Source: Streptomyces gardneri (GTDB lineage Bacteria; Actinomycetota; Actinomycetes; Streptomycetales; Streptomycetaceae). From it: 64,000 bases of DNA. The notes below the pieces were generated by a model, which saw only the letters and a program-made list of their open reading frames with translations, was not told where the DNA came from and ran no database searches. Positions 32,686 to 40,588 of this stretch are shown here, in pieces; positions within the stretch are counted from its first letter, which is position 1, and every line of letters starts with the position of its first letter. Location: NCBI RefSeq assembly GCF_006539185.1, contig NZ_BJMN01000035.1, positions 52,053 through 116,052 of the forward strand, written 5' to 3'. The position numbers and the translations under genes are program-made.

Positions 32686-33428
32686 GCGGGGGCTCCTTCG
32701 AGAGGGAGGGGGTCGGCGGTGGGTGCTTCCTCGGACACGTGGACGCCGAGGTCGGCGAGGAGGCGGCGGCGCAGGGCGACGAAGGCCGGGTCGCCTGGGT
32801 CGCGGGGCCGGTCGACGGCGACGGGTACGTCGGTGACGAGCCGCCCGTCGCGCAGGACGGCGACCCGGTCGGCGAGGCGCACGGCCTCGTCGACGTCGTG
32901 GGTGACGAGCAGGACCGCGGGGTGGTGCACGCGGCGCAGCTCGCCGACGAGGTCCTGCATACGGAGCCGGGTCAGCGCGTCGAGCGCGGCGAACGGCTCG
33001 TCGAGGAGGAGGAGTTCGGGCTCCCGCACCAACGCCCGCGCCAGCGCGACGCGTTGGGCCTCGCCGCCGGACAGGGTGGCCGGCCAGGCCTCGGCATGAC
33101 GGTCGAGACCGACCTCGGCGAGGGCCCGGAGGCCGATCTCCCTGGTGGCCGCTCCGCGCGGCAGCCCGACGGTCACGTTGCCGAGGACCTTCGTGGAGGG
33201 GATGAGCCGGGGTTCCTGGAAGACGATCGTGCGGGCGGCGGGGACGAGGGCCTCTCCCCCGTCGGCGCCGTCGAGGCCGCCGAGGATGCGGAGCAGGGTC
33301 GTCTTGCCGCTGCCGCTCGCCCCGAGCAGGGCGACGAACTCGCCCCGCCCGATGGTGAGGTCGAGACCGTCGATGACGGCGCGGTCACCGAAGACCCGGC
33401 GGAGTCCTCGTACGTGTACGGCGGTCAT
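32682..33428 (-). CDS. ssuB: Sulfonate ABC transporter ATP-binding protein
   Basis: 248 residues: Walker A GASGSGKTT, signature LSGGEAQRVALARAL, Walker B LLLLDEPFAALD and the H-loop VTHDVDEAVRLADRV. These place it in the SsuB/TauB/NrtD group of importers. It energises uptake through the SsuC-type permease, whose gene overlaps its start by 4 bp. Confidence 0.92.
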   Translation of the reverse strand: MTAVHVRGLRRVFGDRAVIDGLDLTIGRGEFVALLGASGSGKTTLLRILGGLDGADGGEALVPAARTIVFQEPRLIPSTKVLGNVTVGLPRGAATREIGLRALAEVGLDRHAEAWPATLSGGEAQRVALARALVREPELLLLDEPFAALDALTRLRMQDLVGELRRVHHPAVLLVTHDVDEAVRLADRVAVLRDGRLVTDVPVAVDRPRDPGDPAFVALRRRLLADLGVHVSEEAPTADPLPLEGAPA

Positions 33429-34246
33429 TTAGTCCCTCCCGGTCCGGCGGTGCGCCAGGGCATGAGGACCCGCTCCAGTCCGCGGACGAGGACGTCGGCG
33501 GTGAGGCCGAGCAGTCCGTACACGAGGATGCAGACGGCGAGGATGTCGGTGCGGGCGTAGCTCTGGGCCTGGGACATCAGGTAGCCGATGCCTTCGGTGG
33601 CGTTGATCTCCTCGGCGGCGATGAGCGCGATCACGCTCAGCGTCATGGAGAGCCGCAGTCCGGCGAGGAGCGAGGGCAGCGCGCCGGGCAGGACGACCTG
33701 GCGGACGATCGCGAGGCGGCCGAGTCCGAAGCTGCGCATGGCCTCCACGAGCTTGCGGTCGGTGTTGCGGACGCCGCCGGAGGTAGAGACGTACATGGGG
33801 AAGGTGGTGGCGACGGCGATGAGCAGGATCTTCGCGGTCTCGTTGATGCCGAACCACACCATGAAGAGCGGGACGAGGGAGAGGAAGGGGATGGTCCGCA
33901 GGGTCTGGAGGGAGGAGTCGAGGAGCTCGTCGCCGAGCCGGGTGAAGCCGGTGGTGATACCGAGGGTGAGCCCGGCGGCAAGGCCGATGACGAGTCCGAT
34001 GCCCGAGCGGGTGAGGGAGGTGGCGAGCGCGTCGGGAAGCTGACCGTTCCCCCACAACTCTCCGACTGCATCGACGACTTGGGGTGGAGAGGCGAGCACG
34101 TCGGGGGTGAGGAGGCCGGTGGCGGAGGAGATCCACCACAGGGCGAGGAGGGCGACCGGCCCGAGGGCGCGGACGGTGACGGAGCGGGCCCGGGAGCGGG
34201 GACGTCGGACGGGCGGGCGGGGTGCGACGAGTCCGGTGACGGTCAC
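33425..34246 (-). CDS. ssuC: Sulfonate ABC transporter permease
   Basis: 273 residues from GTG 34246, which overlaps the lipoprotein gene stop as GTGA. About six membrane helices (for example VRALGPVALLALWWISSA and IGLVIGLAAGLTLGI) and the EAA loop EAMRSFGLGRLAIVRQVVLPGALPSLLAGLRLS are as in SsuC/TauC. It forms the membrane channel for sulfonate uptake. Confidence 0.92.
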   Translation of the reverse strand: MTVTGLVAPRPPVRRPRSRARSVTVRALGPVALLALWWISSATGLLTPDVLASPPQVVDAVGELWGNGQLPDALATSLTRSGIGLVIGLAAGLTLGITTGFTRLGDELLDSSLQTLRTIPFLSLVPLFMVWFGINETAKILLIAVATTFPMYVSTSGGVRNTDRKLVEAMRSFGLGRLAIVRQVVLPGALPSLLAGLRLSMTLSVIALIAAEEINATEGIGYLMSQAQSYARTDILAVCILVYGLLGLTADVLVRGLERVLMPWRTAGPGGTK

Positions 34247-35247
34247 GACAGCTTCTCGATGTCGAGGAGGTGGGCGGCGATGTCGACCTTGTTCGGGGTG
34301 ACCTTCTGATCGGCGTAGAACCGGGCGACGGTCTCGAAGCGCTTGATGTCCTCGGCGCCGATCGGGTCGACGGTGCCTCCCCGGCGGGTGAAGTCGATCT
34401 GGACCTCCTTGGCCTTGCCGTTGACGGCCGTGGGACCCGCGTCGGTGAAGACGTTGAGGTAGGCGGCCGGGTCGCTCTTCTCCTTGGCGCTGTTCTCGTG
34501 GAGGTAGCGGTAGAGCGCCTTCACGACCTCGGGGTGCTGCGTGGCGAAGTCCGAACGGACCGCGTTGAGGCTGTAGTTGTCGGATCCGATCGCGGTGCCG
34601 TCGGCGACGAAGTGCGCCTTGCCGGAGCCGATCTCGGCGACCGCGTAGGTGGACCAGACGGCCCAGGCGTCGACCTGGCCCGCGTTGAAGACGGCGGCCG
34701 TCTGGTCGGGGCGCAGATAGACGCGCTCGACCTTGTCGGCGGGGACGCCTGCCCGGGCGAGGGCCTTGAGCAGCAGGTACTCGCCGGTGCCGCCCTTGTT
34801 GACGGCGACCTTGCGGCCGACGAGGTCCGAGACGGAGGTGATGTCCGAGCCCTCGCGAACGAGGATGCCCTCGCCGACGGGGTCGGGGTCGGTCGCCGTG
34901 AAGAAGGCGAAGCCGGGGCTCTGGGAGAGCGAGGTGATGCCGGAGGTGATGGAGCCGGTCGCGATGTCGAGCTGGTCGGCGTTCATGGCCTGGGCGGCGG
35001 GGGCGAAGGGGCCGGCGCTGCCGGTCCACGCGACCTTGGCGCCGACGGCGGCGAGTGCCTTGTCGAGGCTGCCGTCCTTCTTGCCGCGGGCGAGGACACC
35101 CGCGTTGCCGGGGTCGGGGATGCGGACGGTGACGGTGCCGCCCGCTCCCTTGGACGCGTCCGCTCCCGTGGAGGCGCCGCCGCAGGCGGTGACGGTGGAG
35201 AGGACGGCGAGGGCCGCCAGAGCGGCGAGCGGGGTGAGTGGGCGCAT
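34243..35247 (-). CDS. ssuA: Sulfonate-binding lipoprotein of the ABC transporter
   Basis: 334 residues from the ATG at 35247. The N-terminus is a lipoprotein signal with lipobox LSTVTAC, so Cys22 should be acylated and the protein held on the outer face of the membrane. The mature domain is SsuA/TauA-like (LDIATGSITSGITSLSQSPG, DLVGRKVAVNKGGTGEYLLLKAL, VWSTYAVAEI). It captures sulfonates for the permease encoded next. It lies 82 bp after the DszB-like gene. Confidence 0.9.
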   Translation of the reverse strand: MRPLTPLAALAALAVLSTVTACGGASTGADASKGAGGTVTVRIPDPGNAGVLARGKKDGSLDKALAAVGAKVAWTGSAGPFAPAAQAMNADQLDIATGSITSGITSLSQSPGFAFFTATDPDPVGEGILVREGSDITSVSDLVGRKVAVNKGGTGEYLLLKALARAGVPADKVERVYLRPDQTAAVFNAGQVDAWAVWSTYAVAEIGSGKAHFVADGTAIGSDNYSLNAVRSDFATQHPEVVKALYRYLHENSAKEKSDPAAYLNVFTDAGPTAVNGKAKEVQIDFTRRGGTVDPIGAEDIKRFETVARFYADQKVTPNKVDIAAHLLDIEKLS

Positions 35248-35329
35248 GACGGTCGTCCTTCTCGGAGGCGGGTCGGGGATGCGGAGCGAGCCGGGCGGGG
35301 ATGCGGAGCGAGCCGGGCGGCGCTTCGGG

Positions 35330-36364
35330 TTACGGGGCGGGGTGCGGGGACCGCCGCCCGGTGGCGGTGGCGGGGTCGGGGGTGAGGAGGCGGGCGCGGC
35401 GCAGGGGCTCCGGGTCGGCCCAGGCCCGTACGTCCACGGCCTCGGGCAGGAAGCCGTGCGCGCGCAGCGCCTCCTCCTGTCGGGCGAGCAGGTCGAGCCG
35501 GGTGGCCGACAGGTCGGGGTGCAGGGTGCGGTGGGTGCCGGGCCGGTAGGCACCGGCGACGCCCTCGGCGCCCGCGCCGGTCTCGGCGCCGAGGATGCGG
35601 GCGACCTCGGCGGGCTCGTCGGCGGCCCAGTCGGCGGCGCGGAGCAGGACGGCGAGGAAGCGGGCCACCAGCTCGGAATGCTCGTCCAGGAGGTCCTGGT
35701 GCACGGTGAGGGGGCGCGGGGTGCCGTTGTTGACGCGGTGCGCGGGGTCGGGGAGCTCGTCGAGTTCCACGGCGACCTCGGCTCCGGCGCGGCGGGCCGC
35801 CTCGACGGCGAGGGCCCCCTTCACGTACACGGCGTCGACCTCGCCCCGGCGCAGTGCGGCCAGCTCGGCGGCCCACTGTCCGGAGTGCCCGTCGGCCGGT
35901 ACGTCGACGAGGACGGCGTCGTCGAGTCCGTACCCCGCCGAGGCGAGGACGCCCTCGAAGCCGCGCAGGGCCATCGCCCGCCAGAAGTCGATCGGCACGG
36001 AGTGGCGGGGCACGGCGAGCCGGAGGCCGCGCAGGGCGGCGGCCCCGCGGAGCGGGGAGCCGGGGGCGACGAGCACGGCCTGGCGCTCCTCGATCCAGGT
36101 GAGGCCGACGAGCCGGGTGCGCTCGCCGCGTGAACGGGCCCACAGCGCGGGCACGTTGCCGCCCTCGCGGAAGAGTCCGGGAAGGGCGTGGGTGAAGTGG
36201 GCGGCGCGGTCGGCGCCGGGTTCGGCGTCCTGGAGCGAGCGGACGGCGATCCCGTCCGGGGCGAACTCCCCGGCCAGCCAGCCGCGGTCGGCGGCGACGC
36301 CGGTGGCGGTGGGGACCGGGCAGCGGGTGAACCAGAGCGTGTCGGGGACGCGGGCAGGGGTCAT
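35330..36364 (-). CDS. DszB-like putative sulfinate desulfinase (substrate-binding-protein fold)
   Basis: 344 residues from the ATG at 36364, without signal peptide. It would usually be labelled an ABC substrate-binding protein, but it aligns with Rhodococcus DszB, the 2'-hydroxybiphenyl-2-sulfinate desulfinase. CPVPTA (Cys15) matches the DszB nucleophile region CPVPNA; HFT (His56), R66 and G69 match His60, Arg70 and Gly73 of DszB with identical spacing, and GGNVPAL matches GGEIPPL. RTRLVGLTWIEERQAVLV also corresponds. It may release sulfite from an organic sulfinate in the cytoplasm, or be a binding protein that shares ancestry. First structural gene of the sulfur operon, 334 bp after a leader peptide. 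Confidence 0.78.
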   Translation of the reverse strand: MTPARVPDTLWFTRCPVPTATGVAADRGWLAGEFAPDGIAVRSLQDAEPGADRAAHFTHALPGLFREGGNVPALWARSRGERTRLVGLTWIEERQAVLVAPGSPLRGAAALRGLRLAVPRHSVPIDFWRAMALRGFEGVLASAGYGLDDAVLVDVPADGHSGQWAAELAALRRGEVDAVYVKGALAVEAARRAGAEVAVELDELPDPAHRVNNGTPRPLTVHQDLLDEHSELVARFLAVLLRAADWAADEPAEVARILGAETGAGAEGVAGAYRPGTHRTLHPDLSATRLDLLARQEEALRAHGFLPEAVDVRAWADPEPLRRARLLTPDPATATGRRSPHPAP

Positions 36365-36698
36365 GGAGGAATTCCCGGGGTGTGGTGGCGTGGAGGTGTG
36401 CGTATGCGAGTCGGCAGCGCGACGCGACGCGAGGGGCGGGACCGGATGGGGGTCACCGAGTACGTGGGGAGGGGCCTGGGACGGCGGGGGCAGGTCGGCG
36501 CGAACCGGGGTCGGCGCACCCTGGGGTCAGCGTGCGCTGCGGTCGACGCGAACCGGGGCCGGCCGGAATCGATGTCAGCGGGCTCGGCGCCGGTCGACGC
36601 CGTCGACGCCGGTCAGCGCCCATCGGCGTCGGAGCGGGCGGCGCGGTGAGCGCGCCGATCCGGCCGCGAACAGGGCGCGAGTGTGCCGGGACGACGGC
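36365..36698 (-). other. Untranslated leader of the sulfur operon with 18-bp direct repeats
   Basis: Between the leader peptide and the DszB-like gene no gene is supported. On the plus strand GGTCGGCGCGAACCGGGG (36493-36510) recurs as GGTCGACGCGAACCGGGG (36541-36558), and related GTCGACGCCG units follow up to about 36630. The length and self-complementary GC content fit an attenuator region in which alternative hairpins respond to leader translation. Exact pairing was not worked out. Confidence 0.45.
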
Positions 36699-36812
36699 TC
36701 AGCGACAGGTGGCGGCGGCGACGCGTGCCAGGTCGATGTGGCGGCGCCGGGTGAGCGCGGGCACCTCGGGAGAGACGGCGGGCGTGGTGCGTGCGGTACG
36801 TCGTCCGTTCAT
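36699..36812 (-). CDS. Leader peptide, probable cysteine-responsive attenuator
   Basis: 37 codons from the ATG at 36812, with AAGGGAG about 10 nt upstream. The product ends in LTRRRHIDLARVAAATCR. The block T-R-R-R-H-[IV]-D-L-A-R-V followed by a terminal Cys-Arg is the form of the short putative leader peptides annotated in front of sulfonate and cysteine genes in many Streptomyces. The Cys codon next to last would stall ribosomes when cysteine is scarce. Its place at the head of this sulfur operon, followed by a long untranslated leader, fits control by sulfur supply. Confidence 0.75.
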   Translation of the reverse strand: MNGRRTARTTPAVSPEVPALTRRRHIDLARVAAATCR

Positions 36813-36897
36813 CGTCGGCCTGCTCCCTTCGCGTCGTCACCGCTGTGGTGTGTTGGCCGGAACCCTGCCACGGAAGTTCCGCCCCTCACAACTCGAC

Positions 36898-36975
36898 TCC
36901 CACGATGTGGGATTGCGTATGAACAGAGTGTTTCCGACCCCGTCCCCCACCCGATTCGGCTCCCGTCATGTGGGA
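36898..36975. promoter_or_regulatory. Paired operator-like palindromes before the IclR gene
   Basis: TCCCAC-GAT-GTGGGA (36898-36912) is a perfect 15-bp palindrome, and TCCCGTCATGTGGGA (36961-36975) is a close copy whose centre is 63 bp away, six helical turns. They lie between the divergent leader peptide and IclR genes and are likely binding sites for the IclR protein. Confidence 0.6.
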
Positions 36976-37011
36976 GCGTGGGGGCCCGATCACCCACGGG
37001 GAGCGAACCCT

Positions 37012-37803
37012 ATGACGACCGAGGCCGGCATCCTCCGACCCCCGGCCGGCGCCCAGGCGGTGCGCCGCGCGCTGGACGTACTGCACTGTTTCCACGACAA
37101 CGGGCCCGACCTGAGCGCCTCCGACCTCGCGCGCCGGCTCGAGCTCTCCACCTCCACGGCGCACCGGCTGGCGCGGACCCTGCTCGGCGCCGGCTTCCTG
37201 GAGCAGGACGCACGGACCGCCCGCTACCGGCTCGGTCCGGCGATGACGGAGCTGGGCCGCCTCTCGTACCACCAGCGGGGGCTGCACCTGGCCACGCCCG
37301 AGCTCGCCGATCTGGCCGAACGGACGGGCGCGACGGCCGACTTGGCACTGCGGAGCGGTCCGCACGTGGTGATCGTGGCGGGCGGCTCGGTGACGCCGAA
37401 GGTCGGTCTGCGCCGGCCTCTGCACTCCACGGCGCTCGGGAAGGTGCTGCTCGCCTGGCCGCGCGCGGGCGAGGGCGGCCCCCGTTCCCTGCCGGCGCTG
37501 CCCGCGTTCACCGAGCGGACCATCGTCGAACCTCCCGCCCTGGCAGCCGAGTTGGCACGCGTACGGGAGGCGGGGTACGCGCTCAACGACGGCGAGTCGG
37601 CCCACGGGGTGCGGACCGTGGCCGTACCGGTCCTGGAGCGGGCGGGGCACGCGCGGTTCGCGCTCGCGGTCCGCGCGACGCCGGAGCTGATCACCGACGC
37701 GCGGCTCGACTGGTACCTGACGCAGGCACGGGAGTGCGCCAGGGCGCTGGAGGTCCTTCTCCTCGCCCCGACGGAACGGCGGGACCCCGGGGAGCGGCCC
37801 TGA
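37012..37803 (+). CDS. IclR family transcriptional regulator
   Basis: 263 residues from the ATG at 37012, with GGGGAG 8 nt upstream. Residues 15-75 form the winged helix-turn-helix (VRRALDVLHCFHDNGPDLSASDLARRLELSTSTAHRLARTLLGAGFL). The ligand-binding domain follows, with PLHSTALGKVLLAW and YALNDGESAHGVRTVAVPV typical of the family. Divergent from the sulfur operon, so it is the obvious candidate for its regulator. The effector is unknown. Confidence 0.9.
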   Translation: MTTEAGILRPPAGAQAVRRALDVLHCFHDNGPDLSASDLARRLELSTSTAHRLARTLLGAGFLEQDARTARYRLGPAMTELGRLSYHQRGLHLATPELADLAERTGATADLALRSGPHVVIVAGGSVTPKVGLRRPLHSTALGKVLLAWPRAGEGGPRSLPALPAFTERTIVEPPALAAELARVREAGYALNDGESAHGVRTVAVPVLERAGHARFALAVRATPELITDARLDWYLTQARECARALEVLLLAPTERRDPGERP

Positions 37804-37856
37804 CGGCCTCCCTTCACCCGGGGCGGGATCCGACGACCGGGCGGACGGAGATTTCC

Positions 37857-37880
37857 GCACGGTCGTGCGTTCAGTACGAT
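37857..37880 (+). promoter_or_regulatory. TetR operator GCACGGTCGTGC and leaderless -10 (TACGAT)
   Basis: GCACG-GT-CGTGC (37857-37868) is an inverted repeat directly before TACGAT (37875-37880), which lies 6 nt before the TetR start codon. The core, read on the other strand as GCACGACCGT, recurs at 41577. Confidence 0.55.
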
Positions 37881-37886
37881 GAGGGC

Positions 37887-38567
37887 ATGAGCGGCAGCAC
37901 CGGAAGCGGCACCACGGGTACCGACACCAAGACGGACGGGCGTGTCGAGCGCGGCAACCAGACACGACGCCTCGTGCTCGGCCGGACGATGGACATCGCG
38001 TCCGTCGAGGGCCTCGAAGGCCTGTCCCTGGGCCGGATCGCGACCGAGCTGGAGCTGAGCAAGAGCGGCGTCTTCGCCCTCTTCGGCTCCAAGGAGGAGC
38101 TCCAGCTCGCCACCGTCAGGGCCGCCGTCGCCGTCTTCGCCGAACAGGTCGTCGCCCCCCTCAAGGACGTGCCCCCGGGGGCGGCGCGCGTGCGCGCGCT
38201 GTGCCGGAACTGGCTCACGTACTCCTCGGACCGCGTCTTCTCGGGCGGCTGCTTCTTCTACGCGGTCTCGGCCGAGTTCGACGCCCGTACGGGGCCGGTC
38301 CACGACGCCGTGGCCCGGACGCGCCTCGACTGGACCACGTACATGGAACGGACCCTGTCGGAGGCACGTGCCGTCGGGGACTTCACCGAGGACCTGGACG
38401 TGGAGCAGCTGGCCTTCGAGGTGATCGCCCTCATGGAGGCGGCCAACGCGCAGTCCGTGCTGCTCGGCGACACCCACGCGTACGGCCGCGCCGAGCGCGG
38501 CGTCACGGCCCGGCTGCGCTCCTCGGCCACGGAGCAGGGCCGCGCGGCGCTCGCCGAACAGGCCTGA
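37887..38567 (+). CDS. TetR family transcriptional regulator
   Basis: 226 residues. After a flexible Gly/Ser/Thr-rich tail of about 20 residues, the helix-turn-helix appears (LGRTMDIASVEGLEGLSLGRIATELELSKSGVFALFGSKEELQLATV). The C-terminal domain (GGCFFYAVSAEFDARTGPVHDAVA) is of the TetR_C type found in regulators near hydrolases and efflux genes. It probably represses itself and the alpha/beta hydrolase at 40589-41536, which shares its operator-like sequence. The leaderless TACGAT-N6-ATG arrangement fixes the start. Confidence 0.9.
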   Translation: MSGSTGSGTTGTDTKTDGRVERGNQTRRLVLGRTMDIASVEGLEGLSLGRIATELELSKSGVFALFGSKEELQLATVRAAVAVFAEQVVAPLKDVPPGAARVRALCRNWLTYSSDRVFSGGCFFYAVSAEFDARTGPVHDAVARTRLDWTTYMERTLSEARAVGDFTEDLDVEQLAFEVIALMEAANAQSVLLGDTHAYGRAERGVTARLRSSATEQGRAALAEQA

Positions 38568-38626
38568 GCTCCTCCGCCTTCCTCCCCCCAAGAGTCTTTC
38601 CTCTCACGTCCCGCCGGTCTCCGCAC

Positions 38627-38656
38627 CCCGGGCAGTCCACCCGACTCCTGCCCGGG
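38627..38656 (+). terminator. Hairpin terminator after the TetR gene
   Basis: CCCGGGCAG (38627-38635) pairs with CTGCCCGGG (38648-38656) across a 12-nt loop, 60 bp past the stop. Confidence 0.55.
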
Positions 38657-38784
38657 AACTGATCAGGTGAAGGCCGGGTGTCGTTCACGCGTACGCGCCG
38701 GGGCGCGCCCCCATGGTGAGCGCGTCGGCCGGAGCCCTCGGCGATCCCGCCCGCGGTCCGGTCCGCCCCGTGAGAGGAGCGCGT

Positions 38785-40587
38785 ATGTCCGTCTCGGACA
38801 CCCGTCCCGGCGCCCGCCGGAGGGCCGGTCTTCGAAGACCACTCGCCGCGATGGCCGCCCTGGCCACCTCGCTGGCCGCCGCCCTGGTACTGCCCGGTGT
38901 CGGCCTGTCCGTCCCCTCCCCCGCGTACGCCGACAGCGCGGGCTCGCGGGACATCCGTACGGCGCCGCCTGGCACCGCCCTCGTCTGGGGAACCAACGAG
39001 TCGGGCCAGCTCGGCGACGGCAACACCGCCGGGCAGAGCACGATCCCCGGGCGGGTCTGCGGGAACGCGACCTGCACGACGCCGCTCGGCAAGGTCGTGC
39101 AGGTCGCGGGCAGCCAGGCGCACAGCGTCGCGGTACTCGAGGACGGTTCCGTCATCGGCTGGGGTGCCAACTTCAGCGGCCAGCTCGGAGACGGCACCAC
39201 GACCGACCGCACCACAGCTGTCCGGGTCTGCGCGGTCGGCGAGCCCGCTCCGTGCGCCTCGTTCCTCAAAGGCGTCGTCTCCGTCGCGGTCGGCGCCCTC
39301 CACAGCCTGGCTCTGCTCACCGACGGGACCGTCGTGGCCTGGGGCAACAACACCAGCGGCCAGCTCGGTGCGGGCAGCGTGATCAACCACGAGACGTCGC
39401 CGGTCCGGGTCTGCGCCGTGGGCTCGGTCGCCCCGTGCACGTCGCACCTGACCAACATCACCAGCATCGCGGCCGGCTTCCAGCACAGTCTCGCGGTGCG
39501 CGCCGACGGCGACGTCCGCTCCTGGGGCATCAACAACGAGGGCCAGCTCGGCGATGGCACGCTCGACAACCGTAACGCCCCGGTGAGCGTCTCCAGCCTG
39601 ACCAACGTGGTCTCCGTGGCCGGCGGCGTCTCCCACAGTGTCGCGGCCCGCAGTGACGGCTCCGCTCGCGCCTGGGGCACCGGAATCGCGCTGGGCGACG
39701 GGGTCGGCGCGCAGCAGACGACCCCCGTACAGGTCTGTGCGATCGGGCAGATCGCGCCCTGCACCGCCTTCCTCTCGGGCGTGAAGTCCGTGGGGGCGGG
39801 CGCGATCCACAGCCTCGCGGCACGCGGTGACGGAACCGCCGTCGCCTGGGGCAACAACTTCTTCGGACAGCTCGGCAACGGGAGCACCCTCAGCCGGCCG
39901 GTCCCGGTCCAGGTGTGTGCGCCGGGCGGCTGCGCGGGAGTCCTGACGGGTGTTGTCAACGTCGCCGCGGGCTCCGGAAGTCTGCACAGCCTCGCGCTAC
40001 GCTCCGACGGCTCGCTCCGCGCCTGGGGACACAACGCATACGGCCAGCTCGGCGACGGCACCACGACCGACCGCACCTCACCCATCCGGGTCTGCGCCCA
40101 CGGCCAGACCGCTCCCTGCACCCAGTTCCTCGAAGGCGCCACCGCGATCACCGCCGGCGACCGGCACACCGTCGTCGTGTTCCAGCCGCTCGCCGACCTG
40201 GCGACGTCGATCGCGGCGAGCCCCGAGCCGGTCGCCAACGGCGGGACGCTGACCTACACCGTGCGCGTCCACAACTACGGTCCGACCGCCGCGGAGAACG
40301 TGGTCCTCACGAACCAGCTCCCGGTCGGCGTCCGTTACTCCTCCGCGAGCCCGTCCACGGGCCACTGCGACACTCCGCCGACCGGCACCACGGACACCGT
40401 GACCTGCTCGTTCGGCACCGTGCCCAGGGGCGGGGCCGCCACCGTCACGATCGCGGTGAAGGTCCGCTCGGCCACCGGCGCCGGAGGCGTCACCAACCCC
40501 GTCACCAACATCGTCTTCGCGACCAGTGACACGCCCGACCCCAGGCCGAACAACAACTCGGCCGTGATCACGACGCCGGTGAGCTGA
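38785..40587 (+). CDS. Secreted RCC1-repeat protein with C-terminal DUF11 domain
   Basis: 600 residues from the ATG at 38785, with GAGAGGAG upstream. A long Arg-rich signal peptide ends near PSPAYA. Seven or so RCC1-type repeats follow (WGTNESGQLGDG, WGANFSGQLGDG, WGNNTSGQLGAG, WGINNEGQLGDG and so on), which should fold as a seven-bladed propeller. Most blades contain a cysteine pair in an insert of the form VCAxGxxAPC, fit for disulfides outside the cell. The last 130 residues are a DUF11 domain (LATSIAASPEPVANGGTLTYTVRVHNYGPTAAENV), an Ig-like domain of surface proteins. Function unknown; probably a surface or matrix binding protein. Confidence 0.88.
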   Translation: MSVSDTRPGARRRAGLRRPLAAMAALATSLAAALVLPGVGLSVPSPAYADSAGSRDIRTAPPGTALVWGTNESGQLGDGNTAGQSTIPGRVCGNATCTTPLGKVVQVAGSQAHSVAVLEDGSVIGWGANFSGQLGDGTTTDRTTAVRVCAVGEPAPCASFLKGVVSVAVGALHSLALLTDGTVVAWGNNTSGQLGAGSVINHETSPVRVCAVGSVAPCTSHLTNITSIAAGFQHSLAVRADGDVRSWGINNEGQLGDGTLDNRNAPVSVSSLTNVVSVAGGVSHSVAARSDGSARAWGTGIALGDGVGAQQTTPVQVCAIGQIAPCTAFLSGVKSVGAGAIHSLAARGDGTAVAWGNNFFGQLGNGSTLSRPVPVQVCAPGGCAGVLTGVVNVAAGSGSLHSLALRSDGSLRAWGHNAYGQLGDGTTTDRTSPIRVCAHGQTAPCTQFLEGATAITAGDRHTVVVFQPLADLATSIAASPEPVANGGTLTYTVRVHNYGPTAAENVVLTNQLPVGVRYSSASPSTGHCDTPPTGTTDTVTCSFGTVPRGGAATVTIAVKVRSATGAGGVTNPVTNIVFATSDTPDPRPNNNSAVITTPVS

Positions 40588-40588
40588 C

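Noticed and set aside
36365..36698. Known riboswitch (SAM or similar) before the sulfur operon
   Set aside because: No conserved riboswitch core could be recognised by eye. The leader peptide gives a simpler explanation, although a covariance-model search would be needed to exclude one.
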